Positions 27,474 through 35,328 of a stretch of DNA of 64,000 bases are shown piece after piece; positions within the stretch are counted from its first letter, which is position 1, and each line of letters opens with the position of its first letter. This DNA is from Rhodospirillaceae bacterium. Lineage in GTDB: Bacteria > Pseudomonadota > Alphaproteobacteria > UBA6615. The notes below the pieces were generated by a model that saw only the letters and a program-made list of their open reading frames with translations, had not been told where the DNA came from and made no database searches. The position numbers were made by a program, and so were the translations under genes. The stretch lies in assembly GCA_018667335.1 (NCBI GenBank), contig JABIVD010000022.1, positions 1 to 64,000 of the forward strand, written 5' to 3'.

Positions 27474-27884
27474 ATGGCAGGTATTGCAGCCACAACCCCC
27501 TCGGGTGACAGCCGCCAGCGGCCGCTGGTGATGATCGTCGACGACGATCGCGAACAGGCCGAGCAGATCGCGACCTTCCTTTCGCGGTTCGGGATTTCTG
27601 TCACTCAGGAAGACAACGGCTTCGCTGCGGTGAACACGATGCGCCGGGATAGACCCGCGGTGGTGATCATGGACGTGCGCATGCCGGGCCTGGACGGAAT
27701 TAAGGCGGCCCAACTCGCGGCCAACCTTGATTACAAGCCGAAGATTATTCTGATGTCGGGTTACGCGGATCAGGTGAAGCGGGCGACCGAAGAAGGTCTT
27801 GATGTCTTCGCGGTTGTTGACAAGCCTTTGCCGCTCCGTGTTTTGGTGCGGTTCGTTCAGAACGCCCTGAACGACCAGGAATAA
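27474..27884 (+). CDS. Second single-domain response regulator
   Basis: 136-residue receiver with a 17-residue polar N-terminal extension. Pocket VMIVDDDREQ, phospho-acceptor Asp67 in VIMDVRMPGLDG, Ser in ILMSGYAD and Lys in VVDKPLPL. It is 120 bases after the first regulator and may have its own promoter. Its stop is three bases from the stop of the convergent Mla-operon lipoprotein. It differs clearly from the first receiver, so it is not a recent copy. Confidence 0.9.
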   Translation: MAGIAATTPSGDSRQRPLVMIVDDDREQAEQIATFLSRFGISVTQEDNGFAAVNTMRRDRPAVVIMDVRMPGLDGIKAAQLAANLDYKPKIILMSGYADQVKRATEEGLDVFAVVDKPLPLRVLVRFVQNALNDQE

Positions 27885-27887
27885 GGC

Positions 27888-28571
27888 CTAGCCGCGCGCC
27901 GCCTGCCCGGACCTGAGTGTCCAGGTCACCAACTCCTTTAAAACTTTACCCAATGCATCGTCGAAAGCCTCGACGATATCCTCAAGCGTGTCTGCCTTCG
28001 CGGTGATTCGGCGGGTGAATCGCTGGGACCCAATGATGGTTCGCTGCGGCATCTGGACGAGTTTGGCGTTGAGACGCACATGCGCATCCGGCGGGCCATC
28101 CCCCGAATACTCGGTCTGGAATTCCCGCAGATCCAGCTTCAGGATGAAATCCGAACGTAGGCCGAGGGATTCTCGTCCGACGGCAATGATGCGGTTGGAA
28201 TTCTCAAACGATTCGACGGCGAGGGTATGGACCATCGCCGGTGCCCGGTCCGTCCAATTGGCGCGTGCGTAATATTCAAGCTCTACCGCGCGACGCTGGA
28301 GCGGGATACGTGTCGTGCTCAGCCCGGTCGGCGAGATCGGTTCCTCGATAACCAGCTGCCAGTCGACAGTCGGCAGATCCGTGTCGAACGTGCTTTTGGG
28401 CGAGAGACGAAACAGCCGCGGCGGCGGGCCCTGGCCGGGCAGGAGCTCTCCGACGCCGCAGCCTGACAGTGCGGATGCGAGCGAAAGCGCACCGATGCCT
28501 CGAAGGAAGACACGCCGGGGCGCGCGATTTTGAGTGTCGCGCATGGGGTTCAGGTTATCTTGCTGTTTCAT
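27888..28571 (-). CDS. ABC-type transport auxiliary lipoprotein (PqiC/LptE-like family)
   Basis: Outer-membrane-directed lipoprotein, last gene of the Mla-type operon. The N-terminal signal has a twin-Arg-like RRVFLRG, a hydrophobic stretch, and a lipobox ending in ALSGC. The rest fits the ABC_trans_aux domain (WQLVIEEPISPTGLSTTRIP and RNA-free beta-rich core to QRFTRRITAKADTLEDIVEAF). In PqiABC and related MCE systems such lipoproteins receive the lipid tunnel at the outer membrane. The start at 28571 overlaps mlaD by 17 bases; an internal ATG at 28544, just after the mlaD stop, gives a shorter signal peptide and is also plausible. Confidence 0.85.
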   Translation of the reverse strand: MKQQDNLNPMRDTQNRAPRRVFLRGIGALSLASALSGCGVGELLPGQGPPPRLFRLSPKSTFDTDLPTVDWQLVIEEPISPTGLSTTRIPLQRRAVELEYYARANWTDRAPAMVHTLAVESFENSNRIIAVGRESLGLRSDFILKLDLREFQTEYSGDGPPDAHVRLNAKLVQMPQRTIIGSQRFTRRITAKADTLEDIVEAFDDALGKVLKELVTWTLRSGQAARG

Positions 28572-29553
28572 AGCCCTGCTGCTGGTTGCCGAACAGGAAG
28601 CGGGCCGGGTCGCGCTCGACCTGCGTGGTCACACGGTCGAGGCCGTCAATCAAGGCCCGCGCCTCGGTCAGGAAGCTGGTCAATTCATACAGGCCGTCAC
28701 CTGTGAAATCACGCAACGATGGCCGATTCTCTTCGATCACCGCGTTCATTTCGCTCGTCATCGTGGTGATCGAGTTCGATGTTCGCCGCAGATCCACGAT
28801 CAATGCGGCAAGGTCGGGCTGACTTGCGTCCACCGTGCTGGTCACGCTGTCGGCGGCGTTGCCGACCGACGCAAGCGTTGCGCCGGCGCGCTCCGACAGG
28901 GCCACCATCGTGTTGCTGGCCTCGCGAAGGTTTGTCATCGTTCCCGACGCTTCACTCAGCAACAGCTCGATGTCGCCGGTTCGTGCCGCGAGCGCACCGG
29001 TGAGAGCCGCGGCATTGGCCAGGGTCTGGGCGAAGGCATCCTGATTTTCCGCGTTTAACAGCGTCGCCGCGCGTGCGACGAGGGTCTGCAGGCCCGTTAA
29101 CAGTTCCGGTGCACCTTCCAGGAATTGTTCCAGTGCCGAGGCCCGGGATGCGATCACCGCGTTCTTCGATCCCGGCTTTGGCAACAACGGTGCGGCGCCT
29201 TGGGTGCCTCCGGACAGCTGGATTGAGACGCCGCCGGTAATCCCCTGGAGTTGCATGCTCGCAACCGTATCCTCGAGGATCGGTGTTTGCGCGGGCACCT
29301 CTACGGTGACTTTCACCTGCTCCACATTGTTGGGATCAATCTTGATTCCGATCACTTCCCCGACGGGAATGCCGTTCAGTTCGACCGTCGCCCCGGTCTT
29401 TAACCCGCTGACCGAGCCCGGGAAATCAATGTCGTAACGGGAGAATTGCTGGTCGAACTGAAATTTCGCCAACCACAGGATGAACACGACCGTGCCGGCG
29501 ACAATAAGGAGCACAAAGCTTCCGACCAGGAGATAATTAGCACGCGTTTCCAT
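28555..29553 (-). CDS. mlaD: MlaD/MCE-family lipid-transport protein
   Basis: Periplasmic lipid-binding subunit tied to an ABC transporter. One N-terminal membrane helix (YLLVGSFVLLIVAGTVVFIL) precedes one MCE domain at about 39-117 (FPGSVSGLKTGATVELNGIP, LQGITGGVSIQLSGG). A long helical tail follows (about 140-310), rich in Ala and Thr. At 332 residues it is longer than E. coli MlaD (about 180) and closer to the long-tail MCE proteins that form periplasm-spanning needles. It starts three bases after the ATPase stop. Confidence 0.9.
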   Translation of the reverse strand: METRANYLLVGSFVLLIVAGTVVFILWLAKFQFDQQFSRYDIDFPGSVSGLKTGATVELNGIPVGEVIGIKIDPNNVEQVKVTVEVPAQTPILEDTVASMQLQGITGGVSIQLSGGTQGAAPLLPKPGSKNAVIASRASALEQFLEGAPELLTGLQTLVARAATLLNAENQDAFAQTLANAAALTGALAARTGDIELLLSEASGTMTNLREASNTMVALSERAGATLASVGNAADSVTSTVDASQPDLAALIVDLRRTSNSITTMTSEMNAVIEENRPSLRDFTGDGLYELTSFLTEARALIDGLDRVTTQVERDPARFLFGNQQQGYETAR

Positions 29554-29556
29554 CGC

Positions 29557-30357
29557 TTAACCTTGTTCCGCTTGATTGGGTGCGGCCATTGCCGCGCGGG
29601 CGCGCGGTCCGTGGAAATAGTCTTGCAGCCAGGGATGATCGTCCGCCATCAAATTCTGCATTGTGCCAACGCGAATGCGTTTGTCGAGTAGCACGGCAAT
29701 GCGGTCGCAGATCGCGTTCAGACTGTCGAGATCATGGGTGATCATAACGACTGTAAGTCCCAGTGCGTCCCGCAGCTCGCCGATCAGTTCGTCGAAGCGT
29801 GCAGCACCGATGGGATCGAGGCCCGCAGTGGGCTCATCCAGGAACAGAATTTCCGGATCGAGCGCCAGCGCGCGGGCAAGCCCGGCACGTTTGCGCATAC
29901 CGCCGGACAATTCCGAGGGGTATTTGTTCGCGGCATCGAGTGGTAGGCCAACCAGATTGATCTTCACATCTGCAATCTCGCTCCGAAGCTCGGGCGACAG
30001 GGAGGTGTGTTCGGCGAGCGGGACCTCGATGTTCTGCGCCACCGTCAGGGAACTGAACAAGGCGCCGTCCTGAAACAGGACACCGACGCGGCGCTGGACG
30101 GCGCGTCGTTCCTCGTCCGTGGCGCCGGTGACCTCCTGGTCGAATATTTCGATTTGCCCTGCCGCCGGCGCGTTCAGGCCGAGAATGGTGCGCAGGAGAA
30201 CAGACTTGCCGGTCCCCGAACCACCTACAATGCCCATGACCTCGCCGCGCGCGACATCGAGGTCGAGCCCGTCATGGATGACGTTGGCGCCGAACTGCGT
30301 GCGCAGGTCACGGATACGGATCACGGCCGTAGGGTCGAATTCCGGTGTAACCGACAC
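29557..30357 (-). CDS. mlaF: ABC transporter ATP-binding protein of the Mla type
   Basis: Energises lipid transport by the MCE complex. Walker A GGSGTGKSVLLRTILGL, signature LSGGMRKRAGLARAL, Walker B EILFLDEPTAGLDP, H-loop VVMITHDLDSL. The phrase GGMRKR(A/V)GLARA is typical of MlaF/Mkl ATPases. It lies three bases after the permease stop and three bases before mlaD, so the order is permease, ATPase, MCE protein, lipoprotein. Confidence 0.93.
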   Translation of the reverse strand: MSVTPEFDPTAVIRIRDLRTQFGANVIHDGLDLDVARGEVMGIVGGSGTGKSVLLRTILGLNAPAAGQIEIFDQEVTGATDEERRAVQRRVGVLFQDGALFSSLTVAQNIEVPLAEHTSLSPELRSEIADVKINLVGLPLDAANKYPSELSGGMRKRAGLARALALDPEILFLDEPTAGLDPIGAARFDELIGELRDALGLTVVMITHDLDSLNAICDRIAVLLDKRIRVGTMQNLMADDHPWLQDYFHGPRARAAMAAPNQAEQG

Positions 30358-30360
30358 GCG

Positions 30361-31512
30361 CTAGACCCCCAGAATGGCGAAGAGGATTGAGAACATTGCA
30401 TCGAGCACGATCACCAGGAAGATCGCCTCGACGACGGCGCGGGTTGTCATGCGACCGACGGATTCCGCGCTACCGGACACCCGCATGCCCTCGTAACACC
30501 CGACCAGGCCGATGATGAAGCCGAACACCGGCGCCTTGATCAAGCCGATCCAGAACGTCCAGAGCGTGACTGCGCCGCTCAACTGCCGCACAAACTGAAA
30601 GAACGTCATGTCGAGGACGACGGTCGCCATGATGGCGCCGCCGAGAAGGCCCATGAGGTTGGCATAGAAGGTCAGCAACGGCAGGCAGATGACCAGCGCC
30701 CAAAGGCGCGGCAGCACCAGGATCTGCATCGGATCGAGGCCGATCGTGCGCATGGCATCGACCTCCTCGCGGACTTTCATCGTCCCGATCTGCGCGGTGA
30801 ACGCACTGCCCGACCGGCCCGCCAGAATGATGGCCGTCAGGAGGACGCCCATTTCGCGCAACACGCCCTGGGCCACGATGTTCACGGTGAATATTTCGGC
30901 GCCGAACTTGGTGAGCTGTTCGGCTCCCTGGAACGCGAGCACGATGCCGATCAGGAACGAGATCAATCCGACGATCGGCAGTGCGTTGAGGCCCGCCTGT
31001 TCGATGTGGTGGACCAGGGATGTGAATCGAATGCGGCCTGGGCGGACGATGGAATCCCCGAGCACGATGACGGAATGGCCAAGAAAATTGATCAGGTCCC
31101 GCGCTTCCACGGCGGCGTCGACTGTTGCCTTCCCAACCCGCTCGGTCATGGCGACGAAGGCGTTGGTCGGCTCCGGGGGTTCCGGGCAGTGGGCATCATT
31201 GGCGCGAACTGTCGTCAGCAGCCGCGCGTAGGCGGGGGCGGCGGTCCGGCATTCGACCGCGACGTCGCGAGCCAGGAGAGCGAGCTCGGTGCGATGGATC
31301 AGCCATGCGCCGGCCGTGTCGAGGCCGGATACATCGCCGATTTCGATAATCGCGTTGCCCTGTGAGGGAAGTTCGAGCGCGCGGAGTTTTCCATCCACGG
31401 CGCTGATCTGTTGTGTGATCCAGGCGCCGTCGAGCCTTAGCATCCATCCGTCTTCGGTGGACGCTGTCGTGAAATCAGCTTCGCTGAATGTGTCGTCGGC
31501 GAGCGCGGTCAT
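30361..31512 (-). CDS. mlaE: MlaE-type ABC permease with an N-terminal STAS domain
   Basis: Membrane subunit of the lipid transporter. The first 100 or so residues form a STAS-like domain (NAIIEIGDVSGLDTAGAWLI). In enterobacteria this is a separate protein, MlaB. The MlaE domain follows with five or six helices and the family blocks GVLREMGVLLTAIILAGRSG and AFTAQIGTMKVREEVDAMRT. I chose the ATG at 31512; the frame stays open to a TTG at 31572, with no better ribosome site. No MlaC or MlaA gene is next to the operon. Confidence 0.9.
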   Translation of the reverse strand: MTALADDTFSEADFTTASTEDGWMLRLDGAWITQQISAVDGKLRALELPSQGNAIIEIGDVSGLDTAGAWLIHRTELALLARDVAVECRTAAPAYARLLTTVRANDAHCPEPPEPTNAFVAMTERVGKATVDAAVEARDLINFLGHSVIVLGDSIVRPGRIRFTSLVHHIEQAGLNALPIVGLISFLIGIVLAFQGAEQLTKFGAEIFTVNIVAQGVLREMGVLLTAIILAGRSGSAFTAQIGTMKVREEVDAMRTIGLDPMQILVLPRLWALVICLPLLTFYANLMGLLGGAIMATVVLDMTFFQFVRQLSGAVTLWTFWIGLIKAPVFGFIIGLVGCYEGMRVSGSAESVGRMTTRAVVEAIFLVIVLDAMFSILFAILGV

Positions 31513-31611
31513 CGTGCCGTTCTGTTCCTCGATGGACACTGCACCATGCCATGCGGCGTGCGCGCCGTCCAAGACAGCAGCTCTCGGAGATGAACAGCGT
31601 CATACGCCTGG

Positions 31612-32289
31612 CTAGCGCGCGGCGGCGAGCTGGGCCTGCCGTTCTTCGCGCCAGCGCGCGCGTTGGGCCAGATGGGCGGCGATCACAGCCTGTCGATGGG
31701 CTTCGGCCGAATCCTGTCGGGCCGCGTTCCAGGCCAGCGCGACCTTCTCGTGATAGGGGCGGTTGTATTTTGCGTTGCTGGAATGATAACGCCGGATCGC
31801 CTCACCCCAGGAGCTGTGCGCCTTGAACAGACCGTTCAGAAAACTCGCCGCATAGGCTGCGTTTGCCGCCGGATCGAATGCGGTTTCCATATCTTCGAAT
31901 GCATCTGGGTGATGGTGCAGATTGATCTGCATGCAGCCCACGTCGATATTGCGGATGCCGCGGGCCTGCAGGTTTCGGACATGGTCGATGGCCTCGGCCT
32001 TGGTCGGAAAGAATCGCCCGTCCGGTCCGTTCGTGACGGTCCAGGGCCAGGCAGAAATTGCCTCCCGGCCGGCGTCCCATCGTCCGGATTCCGTTTGGGA
32101 AATCGCTGTCAGGAGGGCGGTCGGCAGGCGGTGGGTTTGTTCGGCCTCGAGAATTGCGCTGGCACAAAGGTTGTGCGTTTCCAATGCATTAGCAGAGTTT
32201 GGCGCGAGGATCGATCCCAGGCCGAAGAGAATCCAGGTGAGAGTTGCCGGCAGGAAAGCGCGTCGGAGGTGGTGAAATGGATTCTGCAT
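31612..32289 (-). CDS. Secreted lytic transglycosylase (SLT domain)
   Basis: Probable peptidoglycan-cleaving enzyme. From the ATG at 32289 there is a clear signal peptide ending in PNSANA. The SLT domain follows, with the catalytic Glu in LLTAISQTESGRW and IDVGCMQINLHHH, a standard SLT block, then AYAASFLNGLFKAHSSW. The C-terminal 40 residues are an Ala/Arg/Gln-rich helix. An upstream in-frame start at 32349 would bury the signal peptide, so I reject it. It lies about 40 bases downstream of a window-unique region holding a small-RNA candidate on the other strand. Confidence 0.88.
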   Translation of the reverse strand: MQNPFHHLRRAFLPATLTWILFGLGSILAPNSANALETHNLCASAILEAEQTHRLPTALLTAISQTESGRWDAGREAISAWPWTVTNGPDGRFFPTKAEAIDHVRNLQARGIRNIDVGCMQINLHHHPDAFEDMETAFDPAANAAYAASFLNGLFKAHSSWGEAIRRYHSSNAKYNRPYHEKVALAWNAARQDSAEAHRQAVIAAHLAQRARWREERQAQLAAAR

Positions 32290-32446
32290 CGTGCCAGACA
32301 CATCGCAAACGCCGTGCCAGATGTGACGGAAAGACCGGTTGTCGCACATCTATGCTGCGGCGCATGATAATCGCGAAATAATGTTTCAATGAGCTTCGTT
32401 ATACGTAGAGTTTTCTTTTAATTTCCGCGGGATGGCCCCGGGCGTC

Positions 32447-32476
32447 TTGTTTTTGCGTTTGCGAGAATAATATATT
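32447..32476 (+). promoter_or_regulatory. Promoter of a probable small RNA
   Basis: TTGTTT at 32447-32452, an 18-base spacer, then TATATT at 32471-32476. The expected start of transcription is about 32483. No protein gene follows before the terminator at 32532. Confidence 0.55.
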
Positions 32477-32482
32477 GCATTG

Positions 32483-32560
32483 CGGCATCGTACTGCGGTG
32501 TCGCTGTAAAGCGTTTCCTCCCTATGACTTCGGGCCGTGGTTTCCACGGCCCTTTTTTTT
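32483..32560 (+). ncRNA. Probable small regulatory RNA, about 78 nt
   Basis: The segment has a promoter in front and a very strong intrinsic terminator behind, with no start codon that could use it. The 5' part can fold GCGGCA with TGTCGC (one G-U pair). An unpaired stretch follows with TTTCCTCCCTATG, whose CCTCC is complementary to Shine-Dalgarno sequences. The terminator stem and eight T residues end it, which also suits Hfq binding. CCUCC-bearing small RNAs are known in Alphaproteobacteria, but I cannot name a family. The exact 5' end is inferred. Confidence 0.6.
32532..32560 (+). terminator. Strong intrinsic terminator on the plus strand
   Basis: Perfect nine-base stem GGGCCGTGG / CCACGGCCC, three-base loop, then eight T. 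The T-run is on the plus strand only, so it does not serve the acetyltransferase gene that ends at 32572 on the minus strand. Confidence 0.92.
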
Positions 32561-32571
32561 GCCCTCCGCGC

Positions 32572-33141
32572 CTAATTCGATCCCCCGCCGGAATCATGAG
32601 GGGGTGCGGTGGCGCCGGCCCCAAGCGCCCGCTGCATGCGCACGCTGTCGACCCAACGGCCGAACTTGAACCCGACGGCCGGCATGGTACCGACCGTTTC
32701 AAATCCGAGATGTGTGTGAAGGCCGACCGAACCCTGGTTCGCGCTATCTCCGATCACCGCGATCATCTGCCGATACCCCGCCGCCGTGCACCTTTTGATG
32801 ACATCGCTCAGCAAGGCCCGGCCCAGCCCGCGCCGCAGCGCGTCGTCCGCGATGTAGACCGAATCCTCGACGGTGTAGCGATAGGCGGACCGTTCGCGAA
32901 ACGGGCTGGCATAGGCGTATCCGCCAATTCGGCCATCACTTTCGGCAACGATATAAGGCAGGTTGTGCGCCTGAATGACAGCCATGCGCTGCGCCATCTC
33001 CGCGGCATCCGGCGGCACTTCCTCGAACGAGGCGAGCCCGGTCAGGACATGCGTGGCGTAAATCGCCTGAATGGCGGGCGCGTCATTCGCGCATGCATCG
33101 CGCAGCCTGAATGCGCCTGCCTGAACGGGGGCCGTTTCCAA
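32572..33141 (-). CDS. GNAT N-acetyltransferase, phosphinothricin/methionine-sulfone acetyltransferase-like
   Basis: 189-residue GNAT enzyme. Family features: LRDACANDAPAIQAIYATHV, the beta-4 block SVYIADDALRRGLGRALLSD with the acetyl-CoA loop RRGLGRAL, and HTHLGFETVGTMPAVGFKFG, typical of the Pat/Bar/MddA group. Members acetylate glutamate analogues or toxic methionine derivatives. The start is eight bases after the N-formylglutamate amidohydrolase stop, so the two share a transcript. The true substrate cannot be read from sequence. Confidence 0.9.
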   Translation of the reverse strand: METAPVQAGAFRLRDACANDAPAIQAIYATHVLTGLASFEEVPPDAAEMAQRMAVIQAHNLPYIVAESDGRIGGYAYASPFRERSAYRYTVEDSVYIADDALRRGLGRALLSDVIKRCTAAGYRQMIAVIGDSANQGSVGLHTHLGFETVGTMPAVGFKFGRWVDSVRMQRALGAGATAPPHDSGGGSN

Positions 33142-33149
33142 TGTCCGTC

Positions 33150-34034
33150 TCAGGCGGCGAGAGCTGCGGTTTCAAGCGCGGCCAGGCGCGCCGCCAGCAG
33201 GCTCATATTCTCGGCGACCTTCGCGAGGCCTTCGGTGCGCTCGATCGTCGTCTCGTCCATGTAGAGCGCGCGATTGATTTCGATCTGGAGGGCATGCACG
33301 CCGACTTCGGGGCGGCCATAATTGCGGGTGATAAAGCCGCCCGAATAGGGCGCGTTGCGCACGACCGTGTAGCCCATCTCACGCAAGGTGTCCTCGACCA
33401 GGCCTGTCAGGGACCGGTTGCAGGCCCGGCCATGCGCATCGCCGAGGATGAAATCCACCTGGCGGCGGCGTCCGGCATCATTCTCCATGGGGCCCCCGAT
33501 GGACGGCATCGAATGGCAGTCGATGAGTATGCAGGTGCCGAATGCCGTGCGGGTCTGCGTGATCAGGTCTTCCAACGCTTCATGGTAGGGCTGGTAACAA
33601 CGTTCGATACGTTCGCGCGCCTCGGCGAAGGAGAGCTTGCACGAGTAAATTTCCGCGCCATTGGCAACCACGCGTGCGATCGTGCCGAGCCCCGCCGCCA
33701 CGCGCGGTGAGCGCTTGTTGACGAACGCCGGCAGCGCCTCGATGAACATCGCCGGATCGAGCTCATAGGGTTCGCGGTTTGGGTCCACGAAGGCGCGGGG
33801 GAACAACGCCTTCAACAGCGGCGCGCCATGATGCGGCACCCGAGCGAACAACTCGTCGACAAACGAATCTTCCGAACGTCGGATGGCATGCGCATCGAGT
33901 TTGGACGCTGCGAGGAAGGCGTCGGGATAGGCCCGTCCGCTATGGGGCGATGAGAAGACCAGCGGTACACGCTGTTCAGCGGGCGCGAGAATCTCAATCG
34001 CGGCGTCGGAATCGTTGACGGTTTCGCGGTCCAT
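33150..34034 (-). CDS. N-formylglutamate amidohydrolase family protein
   Basis: Zinc hydrolase family that splits N-formyl-L-glutamate (last step of one histidine-degradation route) or related N-acyl amino acids. Motifs: PLVFSSPHSGRAYPDAFLAA, RAFVDPNREPYELDP, LIDCHSMPSIGG, and YGRPEVGVHALQIEINR. Length of 294 residues is normal. It is divergent from cpdR, an arrangement seen in many Alphaproteobacteria. No hut genes lie nearby, so a pure histidine role is not supported here. Confidence 0.92.
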   Translation of the reverse strand: MDRETVNDSDAAIEILAPAEQRVPLVFSSPHSGRAYPDAFLAASKLDAHAIRRSEDSFVDELFARVPHHGAPLLKALFPRAFVDPNREPYELDPAMFIEALPAFVNKRSPRVAAGLGTIARVVANGAEIYSCKLSFAEARERIERCYQPYHEALEDLITQTRTAFGTCILIDCHSMPSIGGPMENDAGRRRQVDFILGDAHGRACNRSLTGLVEDTLREMGYTVVRNAPYSGGFITRNYGRPEVGVHALQIEINRALYMDETTIERTEGLAKVAENMSLLAARLAALETAALAA

Positions 34035-34230
34035 AACATCTCTGATGTAGCGAAATGCGGCCTGACTGTCACCCTTGACACGAATAGCTGTTTCGACGTG
34101 AACACCGGGAACGGGCTGGCGTCGGCGTGCTCGATTTTATTTACCCTTTTGAAACCCGTTGAGGGTAGCCTCAGGCACCCCTCGCTGACTGCGCGGGCCT
34201 TGCGTTATATGCCTGAAGGACATGTATTTC

Positions 34231-34596
34231 ATGGCGCGAATTCTGCTCGCCGAGGACGATCAATCGATGCGTGAGTTTCTGACCCGCGCGCTCGAACGCA
34301 GTGGGCACGAGGTCACCGCTGTGGCGGATGGATTGTCCGCGCTGGACGCGGTCTCGGAGCGTGCCTACGACCTTCTGATCGCAGACATTGTGATGCCCGG
34401 GATCGACGGCATCGAGGTTTCGCGTCAGGCAAGCAAGGTGAATGCTGACCTGAAGGTTCTGTTCATCACCGGTTTTGCGGCCGTGGCCATGAGTGCGCGC
34501 GAGGAGATGGGCGATACCAAGGTCCTGTCCAAGCCGTTCCACCTGCGCGAGCTCGTCGATAATGTGGATGCGATCCTCGAACAAGAGGTCGCCTAA
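34231..34596 (+). CDS. cpdR: Cell-cycle response regulator CpdR
   Basis: Single-domain receiver that, unphosphorylated, primes the ClpXP protease for cell-cycle substrates; the CckA-ChpT relay phosphorylates it. It has MARILLAEDDQSMREFL, phospho-acceptor Asp52 in IADIVMPGIDGIEV, LFITGFAAVAMSA and VLSKPFHLREL, all CpdR-like. I chose the ATG at 34231 since its spacing from AAGGA is ten bases and homologues begin with MARILLAED; the ATG at 34222 is only one base from AAGGA. It confirms an alphaproteobacterial host. Confidence 0.9.
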   Translation: MARILLAEDDQSMREFLTRALERSGHEVTAVADGLSALDAVSERAYDLLIADIVMPGIDGIEVSRQASKVNADLKVLFITGFAAVAMSAREEMGDTKVLSKPFHLRELVDNVDAILEQEVA

Positions 34597-34653
34597 AAGC
34601 GCTCTATGTCCGTATAGTGCCCGGAACATACTGACAGCAGAGTTGGGGCTCCC

Positions 34654-34995
34654 GTGTCGAACACCGCAGAAACAACAGCCGAAATTGCCTACACACCCGA
34701 TGCCGATGACCGCACAGCGGAGCTGAGCGAAATCGTGCATGAGGACGACCGTTCCCGGGTCATCAAATACACCCTCAAGCCCGGTGAACAGACCGGTTGG
34801 CACACCCATGAGCTCGATTACGTGGTGATCTACCTCACCGCAGGCGAGCTCACATCGCACTTTGCCGACGGCACCACGAAGGTGTTCAGCTACGAACCTG
34901 GCAAGGCCGGATCCTATTCCGCGCCCGTGGAGCACAACGCGGTCAACACCGGCAGCACGGATGTCGTCGGTTACGAGATCGAGTACAAACGGTAA
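34654..34995 (+). CDS. Small cupin-domain protein
   Basis: 113 residues forming one cupin barrel. The first cupin motif is visible in TLKPGEQTGWHTHELDYVVI (metal-binding His pair and a downstream acidic residue), the second in GSYSAPVEHNAVNTG. Start is GTG at 34654. Small single-cupin proteins are often dioxygenase-like, isomerases or sensors; none of these can be chosen here. It is 57 bases downstream of cpdR. Confidence 0.82.
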   Translation: MSNTAETTAEIAYTPDADDRTAELSEIVHEDDRSRVIKYTLKPGEQTGWHTHELDYVVIYLTAGELTSHFADGTTKVFSYEPGKAGSYSAPVEHNAVNTGSTDVVGYEIEYKR

Positions 34996-35119
34996 CGCTT
35001 GTCAATTTGGCTGCTGCGCCTCTTGCCATTGGCCGGGGTGCGGTGTATCACCCGCCCCTGTCGTGGACGGAAGACCGGAGACGGGCTGCCGCCGACGACG
35101 CTGAAACCCGTATCAGGTG

Positions 35120-35194
35120 GGGCGCGTAGCTCAGCGGGAGAGCACTGTGTTGACATCGCAGGGGTCGCTGGTTCAATCCCAGCCGTGCCCACCA
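35120..35194 (+). tRNA. tRNA-Val(GAC)
   Basis: Full cloverleaf with encoded CCA. Acceptor GGGCGCG pairs with CGTGCCC (one G-U); D stem GCTC/GAGC; anticodon stem CTGTG/CGCAG with GAC at 35152-35154; T stem GCTGG/CCAGC with loop TTCAATC. Discriminator A at 35191, then CCA. Confidence 0.96.
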
Positions 35195-35210
35195 TTTTCC
35201 TCTTGTTGAG

Positions 35211-35231
35211 CTTGGCCGACGCGCGGCCAAG
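35211..35231 (+). terminator. Hairpin after tRNA-Val
   Basis: Perfect eight-base inverted repeat CTTGGCCG / CGGCCAAG with a five-base loop, 17 bases after the tRNA CCA. No T-run follows, so it may be a processing or weak termination signal. Confidence 0.4.
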
Positions 35232-35328
35232 GCGCTGATGCCGGACGCCCGGCGGATCATGTCCGGCCATCCCGTTGGGCGCCGCAATAGGGTGCCGCGA
35301 TGACCGCGACCGTAAAGAAGATCTATCC

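Noticed and set aside
31513-31572. TTG-started 20-residue extension of the MlaE permease
   Set aside because: No ribosome site at the TTG and no homology in the added residues; the ATG at 31512 is kept.
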